The notes beneath the pieces were generated by a model. The model did not search any database. It saw nothing but the letters and a program-made list of their open reading frames with translations, and was not told the DNA's origin. Shown here piece by piece: positions 35,070 to 44,854 of a DNA stretch of 61,447 bases. The DNA is taken from NCBI GenBank assembly GCA_913775265.1, contig CAJYJH010000049.1, forward strand, positions 1-61,447. Direction: 5' to 3'. Numbering within the stretch: the stretch's first letter is position 1; each line of letters opens with the position of its first letter. A program made the position numbers and the translations under genes. The stretch comes from an uncultured Mucilaginibacter sp. GTDB lineage: Bacteria > Bacteroidota > Bacteroidia > Sphingobacteriales > Sphingobacteriaceae.

Positions 35070-37412
35070 ATGACAAAAAAGAAATGGGTAGGCGCAGTTG
35101 CTCTGTTGCTTATAATTTCAACCGCGATGGCGCAGGGTTTAAAAAATAGCCCGGTGGCAAAAGTCAGGTTGAGCAATGCCGATGTTGAAATTCAGTTTTA
35201 TTCGCCGTCAATTGTGCGGGTATTTAAAACTCCTTCAAACAAGCCTTACCAAAAGAAAAGTCTGGTGGTAGTTAAATCGCCTGAGAGCGTTAAGGTTTCA
35301 CAAAGCAAAAACGGACAACAGCTCATATTGCAATCTTCCGAATTAAAGGTTGCCTTAAACCAGGCTAACGGCAGCATTATATTTTACAGTAAAACCGGCC
35401 AGGAATTACTTAAAGACAGCATAACCACATTTAAGGATAAAGATGATGCCGGTACACCCTCATATACAGTTAAGGGATCTTTTGTGTTGGACAAGAACGA
35501 GCCTATTTATGGTGTTGGCCAGATTATGGATAACAAGTTTAATAGGCGCAACTCTAAACATCATCTCAAAAACGAAAATACGTTTACTTCTTCGCCCTAT
35601 TTTATGTCGGCCAAAGGGTACGGCGTTTACTGGGATAACTACTCCATATCCGATTTTGCCGACACGCCCGGAGATTTATATTTCGAAAGCTTGGGGCATT
35701 GTGCCGATTACTATTTTATGTATGGTAAAAACCCGGATGGTGTAATTAGAGAGGTACGTAGCCTAACCGGTAAAGCACCTATGTTGCCGTTGTGGGCCTA
35801 CGGCTTTTTTCAAAGCAAGGAGCGTTACAAAGATCAGGACGAAAGCTTGAACGTGCTTAAAAAATATCGTGAGTTAAAAGTGCCTATTGATGTAATGATT
35901 CAGGACTGGCGTTACTGGCCCGAATACAACAGTACAGATAGTGCCTGGAATTCTCAACGGTTTGATACCGAGCGTTTCCCGCAACCGCAAAAATGGGTTG
36001 ACGAAATACATAAGCTTAATGCCAAGCTGATGATTGTGACCTGGCCAGGTTTTGGTCCTAAAACAGACCAGCGTAAAGAGCTCGACTCCAAAAAAATGAT
36101 CATCAATTTTGATACCTGGCCGCCTAAAAGCGGCGCCAGACCATATGATGTATTCAATCCTGAGGCTTTAAATATTTACTGGAAATATTTGAACCAACGG
36201 ATATTCAGCTTTATCAATAATGATGGCTGGTGGCTTGACTCTACAGAGCCGGATCATATCAACGTGAAAGACTCTGATTTTGATCTGCCCACACATTTGG
36301 GTTCGTATCGTAGCGTAAAAAATGCGTTTTCGATAATGCACAATAGCGGTATAGCAACTCATCAAAAAGCAACCAATAAAAACAAGCGGGTAGTTTTGCT
36401 AACCCGGTCAGGCTTTGTTGGGCAGCAGCGCTACGGCTCTAACACCTGGAGCGGCGATGTAGGCTCTACCTGGGAAATGCTCGAAAAGCAAATACCTGCA
36501 GCTTTGAATTATACCCTGATGGGGATACCCAACTGGAACAGCGACATCGGTGGGTTTTTTGCAGGCCGATGGAACAAAGGCGGAGGTGCAAAAAATCCGG
36601 AATTTCAGGAGTTGTATTTACGCTGGATGCAATTTGGAGCTTTTTGCCCGATGATGCGTTCGCATGGCACCGAGGTTCCGCGTGAGATATTTAATTTCGG
36701 TAGCCGCGGCGACTGGTGTTACGACGGGCAGGAAAAAATGATCAACCTGCGTTATCGTATGCTGCCATACAACTACAGCACCTCGTGGGATGTATCGCAT
36801 AATGATGGTACGTTTATGCGTCCGTTAATCATGGATTTTATAGCAGACCCTAAAACGCATGATTTAGGTAGTCAATACATGTTCGGTCGTGCTATCATGG
36901 TTACACCGGTAACTAAACCCAACGTTAAAACTTGGCCGGTATACTTACCCAAAGGAGCCGACTGGTTTGATTTCTGGACCGGGCAAAAGCAGAAAGGCGG
37001 ACAAACTATTGATAGAGAAGTGCCTAAAGATGTTCTTCCGCTATATGTTAAAGCGGGTTCAATATTACCTTGGGGGCCAAGCATACAATATTCCGGCGAA
37101 AAAAACTGGGACAACCTGGAGCTCCGCATTTACCCTGGCGCTAACGGCAGCTTTACCCTTTACGAGGATGAAAAGGATAATTACAACTACGAAAAAGGAT
37201 CATACAGCACCATTGAGTTTCACTGGAACGATGCAAGCAAGCAGTTAACCATAGCTGCACGCAAAGGGAAATTTCCTGGTATGTTAGCCTCTCGTAAGTT
37301 CAAACTTTCTATAGTCAAACCGGGTATAAATACAGGTATGGATGCTAATACTGTAGCGAAAATTGTTACTTATAATGGTGGGCAGTTATCTGTTAACCTC
37401 AAAAATCAATAA
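35070..37412 (+). CDS. Secreted glycoside hydrolase family 31
   Basis: 780-aa exported retaining glycosidase (signal peptide MTKKKWVGAVALLLIISTAMAQ). The GH31 nucleophile is D390 in GWWLDSTEPDH and the acid/base is D463 in TWSGDVGSTWEM. Other signatures: GVGQIMDNKFNRRN, YKPMLPLWAYGFFQSKERY-like N-terminal barrel entry, IPNWNSDIGGFF, and a C-terminal beta domain (DUF5110-type). GH31 includes alpha-glucosidases and alpha-xylosidases; QDWRYWPEYN and the DSTEP motif do not settle which, though alpha-xylosidases often have this layout. It closes the sus locus and would cleave terminal alpha-linked sugar in the periplasm. Confidence 0.94.
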   Translation: MTKKKWVGAVALLLIISTAMAQGLKNSPVAKVRLSNADVEIQFYSPSIVRVFKTPSNKPYQKKSLVVVKSPESVKVSQSKNGQQLILQSSELKVALNQANGSIIFYSKTGQELLKDSITTFKDKDDAGTPSYTVKGSFVLDKNEPIYGVGQIMDNKFNRRNSKHHLKNENTFTSSPYFMSAKGYGVYWDNYSISDFADTPGDLYFESLGHCADYYFMYGKNPDGVIREVRSLTGKAPMLPLWAYGFFQSKERYKDQDESLNVLKKYRELKVPIDVMIQDWRYWPEYNSTDSAWNSQRFDTERFPQPQKWVDEIHKLNAKLMIVTWPGFGPKTDQRKELDSKKMIINFDTWPPKSGARPYDVFNPEALNIYWKYLNQRIFSFINNDGWWLDSTEPDHINVKDSDFDLPTHLGSYRSVKNAFSIMHNSGIATHQKATNKNKRVVLLTRSGFVGQQRYGSNTWSGDVGSTWEMLEKQIPAALNYTLMGIPNWNSDIGGFFAGRWNKGGGAKNPEFQELYLRWMQFGAFCPMMRSHGTEVPREIFNFGSRGDWCYDGQEKMINLRYRMLPYNYSTSWDVSHNDGTFMRPLIMDFIADPKTHDLGSQYMFGRAIMVTPVTKPNVKTWPVYLPKGADWFDFWTGQKQKGGQTIDREVPKDVLPLYVKAGSILPWGPSIQYSGEKNWDNLELRIYPGANGSFTLYEDEKDNYNYEKGSYSTIEFHWNDASKQLTIAARKGKFPGMLASRKFKLSIVKPGINTGMDANTVAKIVTYNGGQLSVNLKNQ

Positions 37413-37424
37413 TTCTCCGAAAGT

Positions 37425-37464
37425 AAAAAAAGCACAGATTTATATAATAAATTTGTGCTTTTTT
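37425..37464 (+). terminator. Terminator after the GH31 gene
   Basis: Hairpin AAAAAAAGCACAGATTTA / TAAATTTGTGCTTTTTT-type stem with one G-T pair and a T run. It closes the sus locus, before the convergent M1 peptidase gene. Confidence 0.8.
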
Positions 37465-37546
37465 GATATGAAAGAACGGTCCTTAAGGCTTACATCTTAG
37501 AAAGGGAATTATACAATTGATTCGAATGTAAACCTGAAAAAGTAGA

Positions 37547-39214
37547 TTAATTTCCCTTATCTACATTAACATAAAACTCCAGTGTATCAACTTCCAGGTT
37601 GTCTTTTTTGGCACCAGTTAAGTTAACTGGAGCAAAGGTGGTAGTGGGTGTAATAAATTTATAATCGCCGCCTTTAACGCGCACTTTGATAGGCATGTTA
37701 AAGTTTTTTACATCGGCTGTCCATTTAACATAAACCTTACCATTTTCAAACTTAAAATTGAGTGTCGGGATGGTGGTGTAACGCAGATATTGATCAAATA
37801 TCGGTGTAAAATTCATACCCGATTGCTGATTAATGTAATTAACAATTTGCGAGGTAGTTACCGTTTGATGGTAGAAGGTAGCATTAAGTCCGCGAAGTAT
37901 TTTGCGCCATTTAGCATCGTCGTTAATAACTGCCCTGATGGTGCCTAACATATTGCCACCTTTGTAATACATATCGCCCGAGCCTTCTTTATTAACATTG
38001 TAAGGGCCAATAATCGGTTCGTCGTTTTTTACAAGTCTACGGGTGCCCTGCACATATTCTAAGCCAGCTTGCTTTCCATAATTGCTTTCAATAAAAAGCG
38101 ATTCAGAGTAGTTGGTAAAGCTTTCGTGTATCCACATGTCAGCTAAATCTTTCGAGGTAATGTTGTTACCAAACCATTCGTGACCACTTTCGTGGATGAT
38201 GATAAAATCCCAGTTCAAGCCACGGCCGGTACCCGATAAATCACGTCCAAGGTAACCGTTGCGATATTTATTACCATAAGCTACGGCACTTTGGTGCTCC
38301 ATACCTAAGTGGTGTGTTTCTACCAGTTTATAGCCATCTTCATACCATGGGTAAGGGCCAAACCAATGCTCAAAAGCTTTAAGCATCCGCTTTACGTTGG
38401 CATCAAAATGCTTTTTAGCTAATTGCTCGTGGTAAGGCAGTATCCAGTAATCTAAGGTCAGTTTACCTTTTTCGCCGTCGTAGGTATCTCCGAAATGCAC
38501 GTAGTCGCCAATGTTGGCTGCTACATCATAATTATTGATAGGGTTGCTTACAAACCAATCGAAACGGGTATAGCCATCAGGCAGGGTAGCGGTTTTGCGT
38601 AGCCGTCCATTCGATACATCTTTTAATCCGGTAGGCACGCTGATGCTGATCAGCATACTGTCCACCTCATCTGCCTGGTGATCTTTGGTTGGCCACCAAA
38701 TGCTGGCACCTGCGCCCTGGCAGGCGGTAGCCACCCAAGGCTTGCCCAGCGAGTCAGTGTTAAACTCTACGCCACCATCCCAAGGCGCCCTTTTAGCTAT
38801 TGTAGGATTACCCGAGTAATAAACGGTAAACTCGTCGTGGCTACCTTTTTTAATGGCTATTGGAAACGTGACGAATACGGCGTTAAACTCACGGGTAAAA
38901 GGCAGGTTCTGGCCTTTGTAAACCACCTTCTCCACTTTCAGATTGTCATATAAGTCAAACTGCAGTTTACTGAAGTTTTGAGTTGCTGTAAACTTAAATA
39001 GGTTGCTACCGCTGATATACTTTTTGTCAATATCAAACTTGGTATCCAGGTGATAATAGTTGATATCGTAACAGGTGCGCAAAGGGGTAAGCATACCTCT
39101 TAAAGTATCAGCTCGCGTAAATTCCTGTTTACTCTGCATTAATTGTGCAGAAGCAGTAGAACTGCAAATAGTAATTATAGCGAGGGTACGGAGGCACTTT
39201 TTAATATTAAACAT
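37547..39214 (-). CDS. Secreted M1 family metallopeptidase
   Basis: 555-aa exported aminopeptidase-like enzyme (signal peptide ending TASA). Zinc site: H341-E342-x2-H345 in HESGHEWFGN and E364 in WIHES. The exopeptidase motif, GAMEN in classical M1 enzymes, reads LGMEHQSAVAYG here, a variant known in Bacteroidota M1 proteins. The C-terminal part (RVKGGDYKFITPTTTFAPVNL) is a beta domain; the usual long HEAT-like C-terminal domain is absent, matching the short M1 type. It is a single gene convergent with the GH31 and codirectional with rfbB-galE. Confidence 0.93.
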   Translation of the reverse strand: MFNIKKCLRTLAIITICSSTASAQLMQSKQEFTRADTLRGMLTPLRTCYDINYYHLDTKFDIDKKYISGSNLFKFTATQNFSKLQFDLYDNLKVEKVVYKGQNLPFTREFNAVFVTFPIAIKKGSHDEFTVYYSGNPTIAKRAPWDGGVEFNTDSLGKPWVATACQGAGASIWWPTKDHQADEVDSMLISISVPTGLKDVSNGRLRKTATLPDGYTRFDWFVSNPINNYDVAANIGDYVHFGDTYDGEKGKLTLDYWILPYHEQLAKKHFDANVKRMLKAFEHWFGPYPWYEDGYKLVETHHLGMEHQSAVAYGNKYRNGYLGRDLSGTGRGLNWDFIIIHESGHEWFGNNITSKDLADMWIHESFTNYSESLFIESNYGKQAGLEYVQGTRRLVKNDEPIIGPYNVNKEGSGDMYYKGGNMLGTIRAVINDDAKWRKILRGLNATFYHQTVTTSQIVNYINQQSGMNFTPIFDQYLRYTTIPTLNFKFENGKVYVKWTADVKNFNMPIKVRVKGGDYKFITPTTTFAPVNLTGAKKDNLEVDTLEFYVNVDKGN

Positions 39215-39296
39215 GGTGCATTGGTGAATAGGTACAAATAAACAAAATCAGGAGTAATTATTGAGAAATGGCAGATATGCAAAAAGCATATAATGC

Positions 39297-39327
39297 AAAA
39301 AAGCAGACGTTAAAAAACGCCTGCTTT
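39297..39327 (-). terminator. Terminator of the galE-rfbB unit
   Basis: Minus-strand stem AAAGCAGGCGTT / AACGTCTGCTTT with one mismatch and a following T run, 24 bases after the rfbB stop. Confidence 0.85.
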
Positions 39328-39350
39328 AATTAAGATAATATACAGCCTAA

Positions 39351-40403
39351 TTAACGGCTGGCATATTGGTCTTCGTAATACTGTTGATAGTGGCCCGAGG
39401 TCACATCGTTCAGCCAGTCTTCGTTAGCTAAATACCAATCAACGGTTTTCTCCAAACCTTCTTCAAACGTGATGCTTGGTGTCCAGCCTAACTCATTTTT
39501 AAGTTTAGTGGCGTCAATAGCATAACGTAAATCGTGACCTGCGCGGTCGGTTACATAAGTAATTAACTGAGCCGAAGTGCCCGTTTCGCGGCCCAGCTTC
39601 TTGTCCATAATTTCGCATAAAAGCTTAATCAGGTCAATGTTTTGCCACTCGTTATGGCCGCCAATGTTATAGGTTTCGCCTGATTTTGCTTTATGAAAAA
39701 TCACATCAATAGCGCGGGCATGATCTTCAACCCATAACCAGTCGCGCACGTTTTCACCTTTACCGTAAATTGGAATAGGCTTGTTTTGCTTAATGTTATG
39801 GATAGAAAGCGGAATCAATTTCTCAGGAAAATGGTAAGAGCCGTAGTTGTTAGAGCAGTTAGAAATTACGGCATCCATACCATAAGTATCCTGGTAAGCA
39901 CGCACCATATGATCTGAACTTGCTTTAGAAGCCGAATAAGGCGAGTGCGGATCGTATGCTGTTTCTTCAGTAAACATGCCATCCTCACCTAATGTACCGT
40001 AAACCTCATCGGTAGATACATGGTAAAAACGGGTTTCAGGATAGCGGCCTTTCCAGTGGTAGCGTGCAGCGTTCAGCAAGTTTACGGTGCCCACCACGTT
40101 GGTCATTACAAACTCCAGCGGGTTACTGATAGAACGGTCAACGTGCGATTCGGCCGCCAGGTGAATTACTGCATCAGGCTGCTCTGCAGCGAAAAGCTCA
40201 TTAATGAAATCGGCATCAACAATATCGCCTTTTACAAATTTGTAGTTAGGCTCATTCTCAATGTCTTTTAGGTTAGCCAGGTTACCGGCGTAGGTCAGCT
40301 TATCTAAATTAATAATTTGATATTCCGGGTGGAATTTAACAAACCGACGCACTACGTGCGAACCAATAAAGCCGGCACCACCGGTAATGATAATTTTTTT
40401 CAT
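39351..40403 (-). CDS. rfbB: dTDP-glucose 4,6-dehydratase
   Basis: Converts dTDP-glucose to dTDP-4-keto-6-deoxyglucose, first step toward dTDP-rhamnose and other deoxysugars of surface polysaccharide. SDR fold with GGAGFIGSHVV at the N-terminus, HLAAESHVDRSI, VSTDEVYGTLGE (catalytic Thr-Asp-Glu region) and YSASKASSDH (YxxxK). 350 aa is normal. It lies 11 bases after galE, so the two are one operon. The partner genes rfbA, rfbC and rfbD are not in the window, so the dTDP-glucose must come from elsewhere. Confidence 0.96.
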   Translation of the reverse strand: MKKIIITGGAGFIGSHVVRRFVKFHPEYQIINLDKLTYAGNLANLKDIENEPNYKFVKGDIVDADFINELFAAEQPDAVIHLAAESHVDRSISNPLEFVMTNVVGTVNLLNAARYHWKGRYPETRFYHVSTDEVYGTLGEDGMFTEETAYDPHSPYSASKASSDHMVRAYQDTYGMDAVISNCSNNYGSYHFPEKLIPLSIHNIKQNKPIPIYGKGENVRDWLWVEDHARAIDVIFHKAKSGETYNIGGHNEWQNIDLIKLLCEIMDKKLGRETGTSAQLITYVTDRAGHDLRYAIDATKLKNELGWTPSITFEEGLEKTVDWYLANEDWLNDVTSGHYQQYYEDQYASR

Positions 40404-40414
40404 TTTGTATTCAG

Positions 40415-41437
40415 TTACAACGGTTTTTCAGCAATTGCTTTTTCCCACTTCCAGGCTGATGCCATCATGGTATCAACATCCAGTTCGGCACGCCATTTAA
40501 GTACATTTTCTGATTTGGTTACATCGCCCCAAACCTGCTCAACGTCACCGCTGCGGCGTGGGCCGATAGTCCATGCAAATTTAACTCCGGTAGCCCGTTC
40601 AAAAGCATGTACAATTTCTAAAACGCTGGTGCCTTTACCGGTACCAATGTTAAACACATCATAACCTTTAAAGCTTTCTTGCTCCATCAGTTTTAACGCA
40701 GCTACGTGTGCTTTGGCTAAATCTACTACATGAATGTAGTCACGGATACAGCTACCGTCAGGTGTGTTATAGTCATCACCAAATACAGTTACTTTTTCGC
40801 GTTTGCCAATAGCAGTTTGCGTAATAAACGGAACCAGGTTTTGAGGTACACCTATAGGTAACTCACCAATCAGTGCCGACTCATGAGCGCCAACCGGGTT
40901 AAAGTAACGTAACGATACTACTTTATAATTACTGCCCGAGGCAATCATGTCTTTTAAAATCTCTTCGGCAATTTGCTTGGTGTTACCATACGGAGATTGA
41001 GCCGGTTGTACAGGCGCATCCTCAGTTACCGGTAATTGCTCAGGCTGACCATAAACGGTACAGCTTGACGAGAATACAAAGTTCAGCGGTTTACCGTAGT
41101 AGGCGTTCAGCAGGTTTAAAAGCGAATAAAAGTTGTTGCGATAATATTTTAACGGGAATTGTACTGACTCACCAACGGCTTTAAAGGCAGCAAAGTGAAT
41201 AATACCTTCTACGTCAGGCTCGGCAGTCGCCAGATTTCTAACAGCCGCCTCATCGCACAAATCCATTTGATGAAATTTAGGTTTAAAACCTAAAATAGTA
41301 GTAAGCTGGTCTAAAATGCTGATATGCGAATTGGATAAATCGTCGATGATAACAGGCTCGTAACCGGATTGTACCAGTTCAACCACTGTATGCGAACCAA
41401 TAAAGCCTAAGCCACCGGTTACCAATATTTTTTTCAT
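40415..41437 (-). CDS. galE: UDP-glucose 4-epimerase
   Basis: Interconverts UDP-glucose and UDP-galactose, feeding galactose metabolism and glycan synthesis. Extended SDR: GGLGFIGSHTVVEL, HFAAFKAVGESVQ, FSSSCTVYGQPE, and YGNTKQIAEEIL (YxxxK). The C-terminal DVFNIGTGKGTSVLE is typical. 340 aa. First gene of the pair with rfbB. The upstream gap leads divergently to waaA, so this is a small LPS/glycan neighbourhood. Confidence 0.96.
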   Translation of the reverse strand: MKKILVTGGLGFIGSHTVVELVQSGYEPVIIDDLSNSHISILDQLTTILGFKPKFHQMDLCDEAAVRNLATAEPDVEGIIHFAAFKAVGESVQFPLKYYRNNFYSLLNLLNAYYGKPLNFVFSSSCTVYGQPEQLPVTEDAPVQPAQSPYGNTKQIAEEILKDMIASGSNYKVVSLRYFNPVGAHESALIGELPIGVPQNLVPFITQTAIGKREKVTVFGDDYNTPDGSCIRDYIHVVDLAKAHVAALKLMEQESFKGYDVFNIGTGKGTSVLEIVHAFERATGVKFAWTIGPRRSGDVEQVWGDVTKSENVLKWRAELDVDTMMASAWKWEKAIAEKPL

Positions 41438-41557
41438 AACAAATGTATTTTTTTGAGCAATAATAGTTAATAATTGTTGAATTGCAGGTATGCTTTTTAA
41501 CCAATTGTTTGCACGATTTGCCTACTTTTACGGCTTTTTGATAGAAGAGTTTTGCTC

Positions 41558-42787
41558 ATGATGCTTGTTTTTTACAATATTGGTATCCGGCTGTACTACT
41601 TGCTGGCAGTGCTGACATCACTGTTTAACAAAAAAGCAAAGGCATGGGTTGACGGGCGCAAACAGCAGCGAGTAACTCCAACTGAGCAGAGTATCTGGTT
41701 CCATTTTGCATCATTGGGCGAGTTTGAGCAGGGGCGGCCCGTGCTGGAGGCTGTAAAAGCAAAATATCCGGCTTATCAGATTGTAGTAACCTTCTTTTCG
41801 CCATCAGGTTATGAGATACGTAAAAATACCCCTTTAGCTGATGCTGTTTATTATTTGCCTTTAGATACCCTAGGCAATGCGCGCAAGTTTATTGGCGCAA
41901 TTAAACCGGCAGTGGCCATTTTTACCAAATACGAATACTGGTACCACTATTTTAATGAGCTGAACCAACAGCAAATCCCGCTGTATATAATATCGGCTAT
42001 CTTTAGGCCGCAACAGGCATTTTTTAAATGGTATGGCAGTTTGCACCGTACTATGCTGAGTAAAGTAACCCGTTTTTTTGTACAGGATGCCACCTCTGTA
42101 GTGTTGCTCGACGAGTTAGGCATTAAGAATGTACTGCAGAGCGGCGATACCCGTTTTGACCGGGTTTGGGCGAATGCCGCGCACCCCAAAGCACTGCCGG
42201 TAATTGAACAATTTAAAAGTGGCTCACCTCTTTTCATCGCAGGTAGTACCTGGCCAGCCGATGAAGAGCTGATGGTTGCGGTAGTTAAGCGGTATCCAAA
42301 CTGGAAATTCATCTTCGCACCACACGAAATAGGCGAAGATAAAATCAACAAACTGTTACAGATCCTGCCTGACGGTAAAGCCATCCGGTACTCGCAGATA
42401 GAGGTCAGCAGTAAGCGGGTCGATGCATTCCAGTGTTTGATTATTGATAATATCGGAATGCTGTCTTCTTTATATCAGTATGCTTATATAGCCTATATAG
42501 GAGGGGGCTTCGGTGTGGGTATACACAATACTTTAGAAGCAGCGGCTTTTGGGTTGCCGGTGATATTCGGTCCAAATTACACCCGGTTTAAAGAAGCCAT
42601 TGATCTGATCAGCCTTGAAGTAGGTTTTAGCATCAGTACGCAAGAACAATTAGATAAGGTAGTAGACCAGCTTATAACCGACGAAAACGTGCGCAAACGA
42701 TCAAGTGATGCTGCCCGTAACTTTGTGGCAAAAAACCAGGGAGCTACGGACATCATTATGCAAAATATTACGATTAAGCAGGGATAG
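41558..42787 (+). CDS. waaA: Kdo transferase (3-deoxy-D-manno-octulosonic acid transferase)
   Basis: Adds Kdo from CMP-Kdo to the lipid A precursor at the inner membrane in LPS synthesis. GT30 family: hydrophobic N-terminus (IGIRLYYLLAVLTSLF), WFHFASLGEFEQGRPV with the catalytic Glu near residue 55, AVAIFTKYEYWYHYF, and the nucleotide end AYIGGGFGVGIHNTLEAAAFGLPVIFGPNYTRF. About 410 aa. Start at the first ATG of a double ATG (41558/41561) is chosen over an upstream TTG. It is divergent from galE and convergent with hemH. Confidence 0.94.
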   Translation: MMLVFYNIGIRLYYLLAVLTSLFNKKAKAWVDGRKQQRVTPTEQSIWFHFASLGEFEQGRPVLEAVKAKYPAYQIVVTFFSPSGYEIRKNTPLADAVYYLPLDTLGNARKFIGAIKPAVAIFTKYEYWYHYFNELNQQQIPLYIISAIFRPQQAFFKWYGSLHRTMLSKVTRFFVQDATSVVLLDELGIKNVLQSGDTRFDRVWANAAHPKALPVIEQFKSGSPLFIAGSTWPADEELMVAVVKRYPNWKFIFAPHEIGEDKINKLLQILPDGKAIRYSQIEVSSKRVDAFQCLIIDNIGMLSSLYQYAYIAYIGGGFGVGIHNTLEAAAFGLPVIFGPNYTRFKEAIDLISLEVGFSISTQEQLDKVVDQLITDENVRKRSSDAARNFVAKNQGATDIIMQNITIKQG

Positions 42788-42810
42788 TAAAGATTTAAGC
42801 GGAAATATTA

Positions 42811-43827
42811 TTAACCTTCTCTCACCATACGCTCCAAGGCATCTACCCAGATAGGTGAATCATTTAAGCTTTCTACCAGTTGTATATGCTCGCCGCCTAA
42901 AGCTTTAAATTCTTCGTCATATTCTACTGATACCTCAAAGATGGTTTCCAGGCAGTCGGCCACAAAAGCTGGGCAGAATACCAACATGCGCTTCACACCC
43001 TTTTTTGCCAGTTCAGCTATCACCTCGCTGGTATAAGGCTGCATCCACGGGTCGCGGCCTAATCTTGACTGAAAGGTAAGCGTATATTTTTCTTTAGGAA
43101 TGTTTAGTTTGTCAGCAATTAAGCGGGCGGTAGCATGGCATTGTGCGCTGTAGCAAAAACGGTTAGCACCGGTTATGGTATCGCAACAGTTTGCTACCTT
43201 AAGGCAATGTTGTTTAGTTTCGTCGGCCTTGAGCATATGGCGCTGCGGCAAGCCATGGAAGCTGAACAGCACGTGATCATATTCCGCAGGGTTATGTTTA
43301 GCACCGTTTTGAGCAAAGCCCTCAATTACCAAGTCGTTATCGTAAAAAGAGTTGATGAAACTGATACTTGGAATAGCCTGCCATTTGCTCACAATTTCCA
43401 TCACTTTTTGATGAACAGAGCCTGTTGATGCAGAGGCATACTGCGGGAACAGCGGAATTACTTGTATAGAAGTTACCTGAGCAGCACGCAATTTATCCAA
43501 AGCCGATTGTATAGATGGGTTTTGGTAGCGCATGGCCATCTCTACATGGTACTCATCGCCTAAACGCTGCTTAAGAGCTTCAGTAACTTTAACGGTATAA
43601 ATCATTAAAGGCGAGCCTTCTTGCGTCCAAATCTCTTTGTAAGATTTGGCCGACTTTGGCCCACGGAAAGGAACAATAATACCTTTAATTAACAGGGTAC
43701 GGCTAAAGGCATTAATGTCAATAACCCGTTCATCCATTAAAAATTCGTCGAGGTAGCGGCGAACATCACGGGTTTCCGGACTATCGGGCGTACCTAAATT
43801 TACAAGTAAAACTCCTTTTTTCATCAA
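42811..43827 (-). CDS. hemH: Ferrochelatase
   Basis: Inserts Fe2+ into protoporphyrin IX, the last step of haem synthesis. Family features: VLLVNLGTPDSPET at the N-terminus, FSFHGLPQRHML with the catalytic His, and FCPAFVADCLETIFE with the catalytic Glu. It contains CCDTITGANRFCYSAQCHATARLI, a Cys-rich stretch like that of 2Fe-2S ferrochelatases, but the C-terminal cluster ligands are not obvious. 338 aa from the first of two adjacent ATGs. No other haem gene is adjacent. Confidence 0.95.
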   Translation of the reverse strand: MMKKGVLLVNLGTPDSPETRDVRRYLDEFLMDERVIDINAFSRTLLIKGIIVPFRGPKSAKSYKEIWTQEGSPLMIYTVKVTEALKQRLGDEYHVEMAMRYQNPSIQSALDKLRAAQVTSIQVIPLFPQYASASTGSVHQKVMEIVSKWQAIPSISFINSFYDNDLVIEGFAQNGAKHNPAEYDHVLFSFHGLPQRHMLKADETKQHCLKVANCCDTITGANRFCYSAQCHATARLIADKLNIPKEKYTLTFQSRLGRDPWMQPYTSEVIAELAKKGVKRMLVFCPAFVADCLETIFEVSVEYDEEFKALGGEHIQLVESLNDSPIWVDALERMVREG

Positions 43828-43928
43828 TTCACCAGTATCCTAAAGGGACAGCTATCAGGCTGCAAATATCTGAATTTCTTTGTCAATCGAGTGTAAACTC
43901 GCAAAGGTTGATGGATTAAACTGATGTA

Positions 43929-44606
43929 TTATCTGGCTTTCCAAAGCATCCACCAGGGTGTACCCGGCGAAGCATGATGCTCGGTATGGTACCCAAAAAA
44001 GTAACAGGAGAAAAAAGCAAATACGTGATTCTTTTTTTGCGAGCGCGAATGATATTGGTTGTCATGCTCGCCTTTATGAGGCTGATAAGTGCCAAAGTAA
44101 AATAATTGCAACGTGCTCAATAAGGAAGGCACTACCCAAAACAAAATCAGGTTAGTCTGCGGAATCCATATTTTGAGAATATTAAACAAAGCTGCCATAA
44201 ACACTACCTGCCAGATAGAAAGATAGTTACGAATAAATCGAATATACCAGGCCCAAAAGCTGCCGTGATGATAGTCGGGATCTTCTTCCGTATGCACATG
44301 GCTGTGGTGTTTATGATGCTTGGTTAACAACTGAGGGTACCAAAATGCGGCATACAAAAAAGTTGTTAAATAGCCCACTGCGTTGTTAATAGTCTTGTTT
44401 GAGGCTACAGTGCCATGCATCGCATCATGCGCGGTGATAAACAAACCGGTATACAAATGCATCTGCAGTAAAATAAAAACATACAACAAGGGATTGCTAA
44501 ATTTTACCTGCCACTGCATGAGCAAAATGGTGGAAACTATCCAACTGGAAATAAATAAAAGCGACACAAGAATGCCTTTGTTGGATACTGTTTTACGCAT
44601 ATGCAT
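43929..44606 (-). CDS. crtW: CrtW-type carotenoid 4,4'-ketolase (fatty acid desaturase superfamily)
   Basis: Integral membrane diiron oxygenase, expected to add keto groups to beta-ionone rings of carotenoids. Histidine clusters: HDAMHG, HKHHSHVH and, near the end, GYHTEHHASPGTPWW. GLFITAHDAMHGTV, EEDPDYHHGSFWAWYIRF and GTYQPHKGEH are characteristic of CrtW rather than CrtZ hydroxylases. About four hydrophobic segments. The start at 44606 (or 44600) is chosen because upstream residues are Cys-rich and unlike the family. No crt genes are adjacent; the phytoene-desaturase-like gene is 23 kb away. Confidence 0.82.
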   Translation of the reverse strand: MHMRKTVSNKGILVSLLFISSWIVSTILLMQWQVKFSNPLLYVFILLQMHLYTGLFITAHDAMHGTVASNKTINNAVGYLTTFLYAAFWYPQLLTKHHKHHSHVHTEEDPDYHHGSFWAWYIRFIRNYLSIWQVVFMAALFNILKIWIPQTNLILFWVVPSLLSTLQLFYFGTYQPHKGEHDNQYHSRSQKKNHVFAFFSCYFFGYHTEHHASPGTPWWMLWKAR

Positions 44607-44854
44607 TACAAAGCTAACAATAAAAGTGCCACAGCAATGCTGATAAACGCAAGTGCTTTTACAGGCTTTGTGCGGCAAATCTCTGAGCGGCATACCCATA
44701 GCTAATATCAGGGAGTAGGCTTAGCTCATTAAACCACTTGGCTGATTTTTTGTTAAACAACATTAATTTACCATTAAAAGTTGCGTGTTATTGCTGCACC
44801 GCATCATTTATGCAGGCAACGTAACGTTCATTATTTAAGTTAAAACCAGATACT

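Noticed and set aside
39351..41437. rfbB-galE as part of an O-antigen cluster
   Set aside because: No rfbA, rfbC, rfbD, flippase or polymerase genes are adjacent; only waaA lies nearby, on the other strand.
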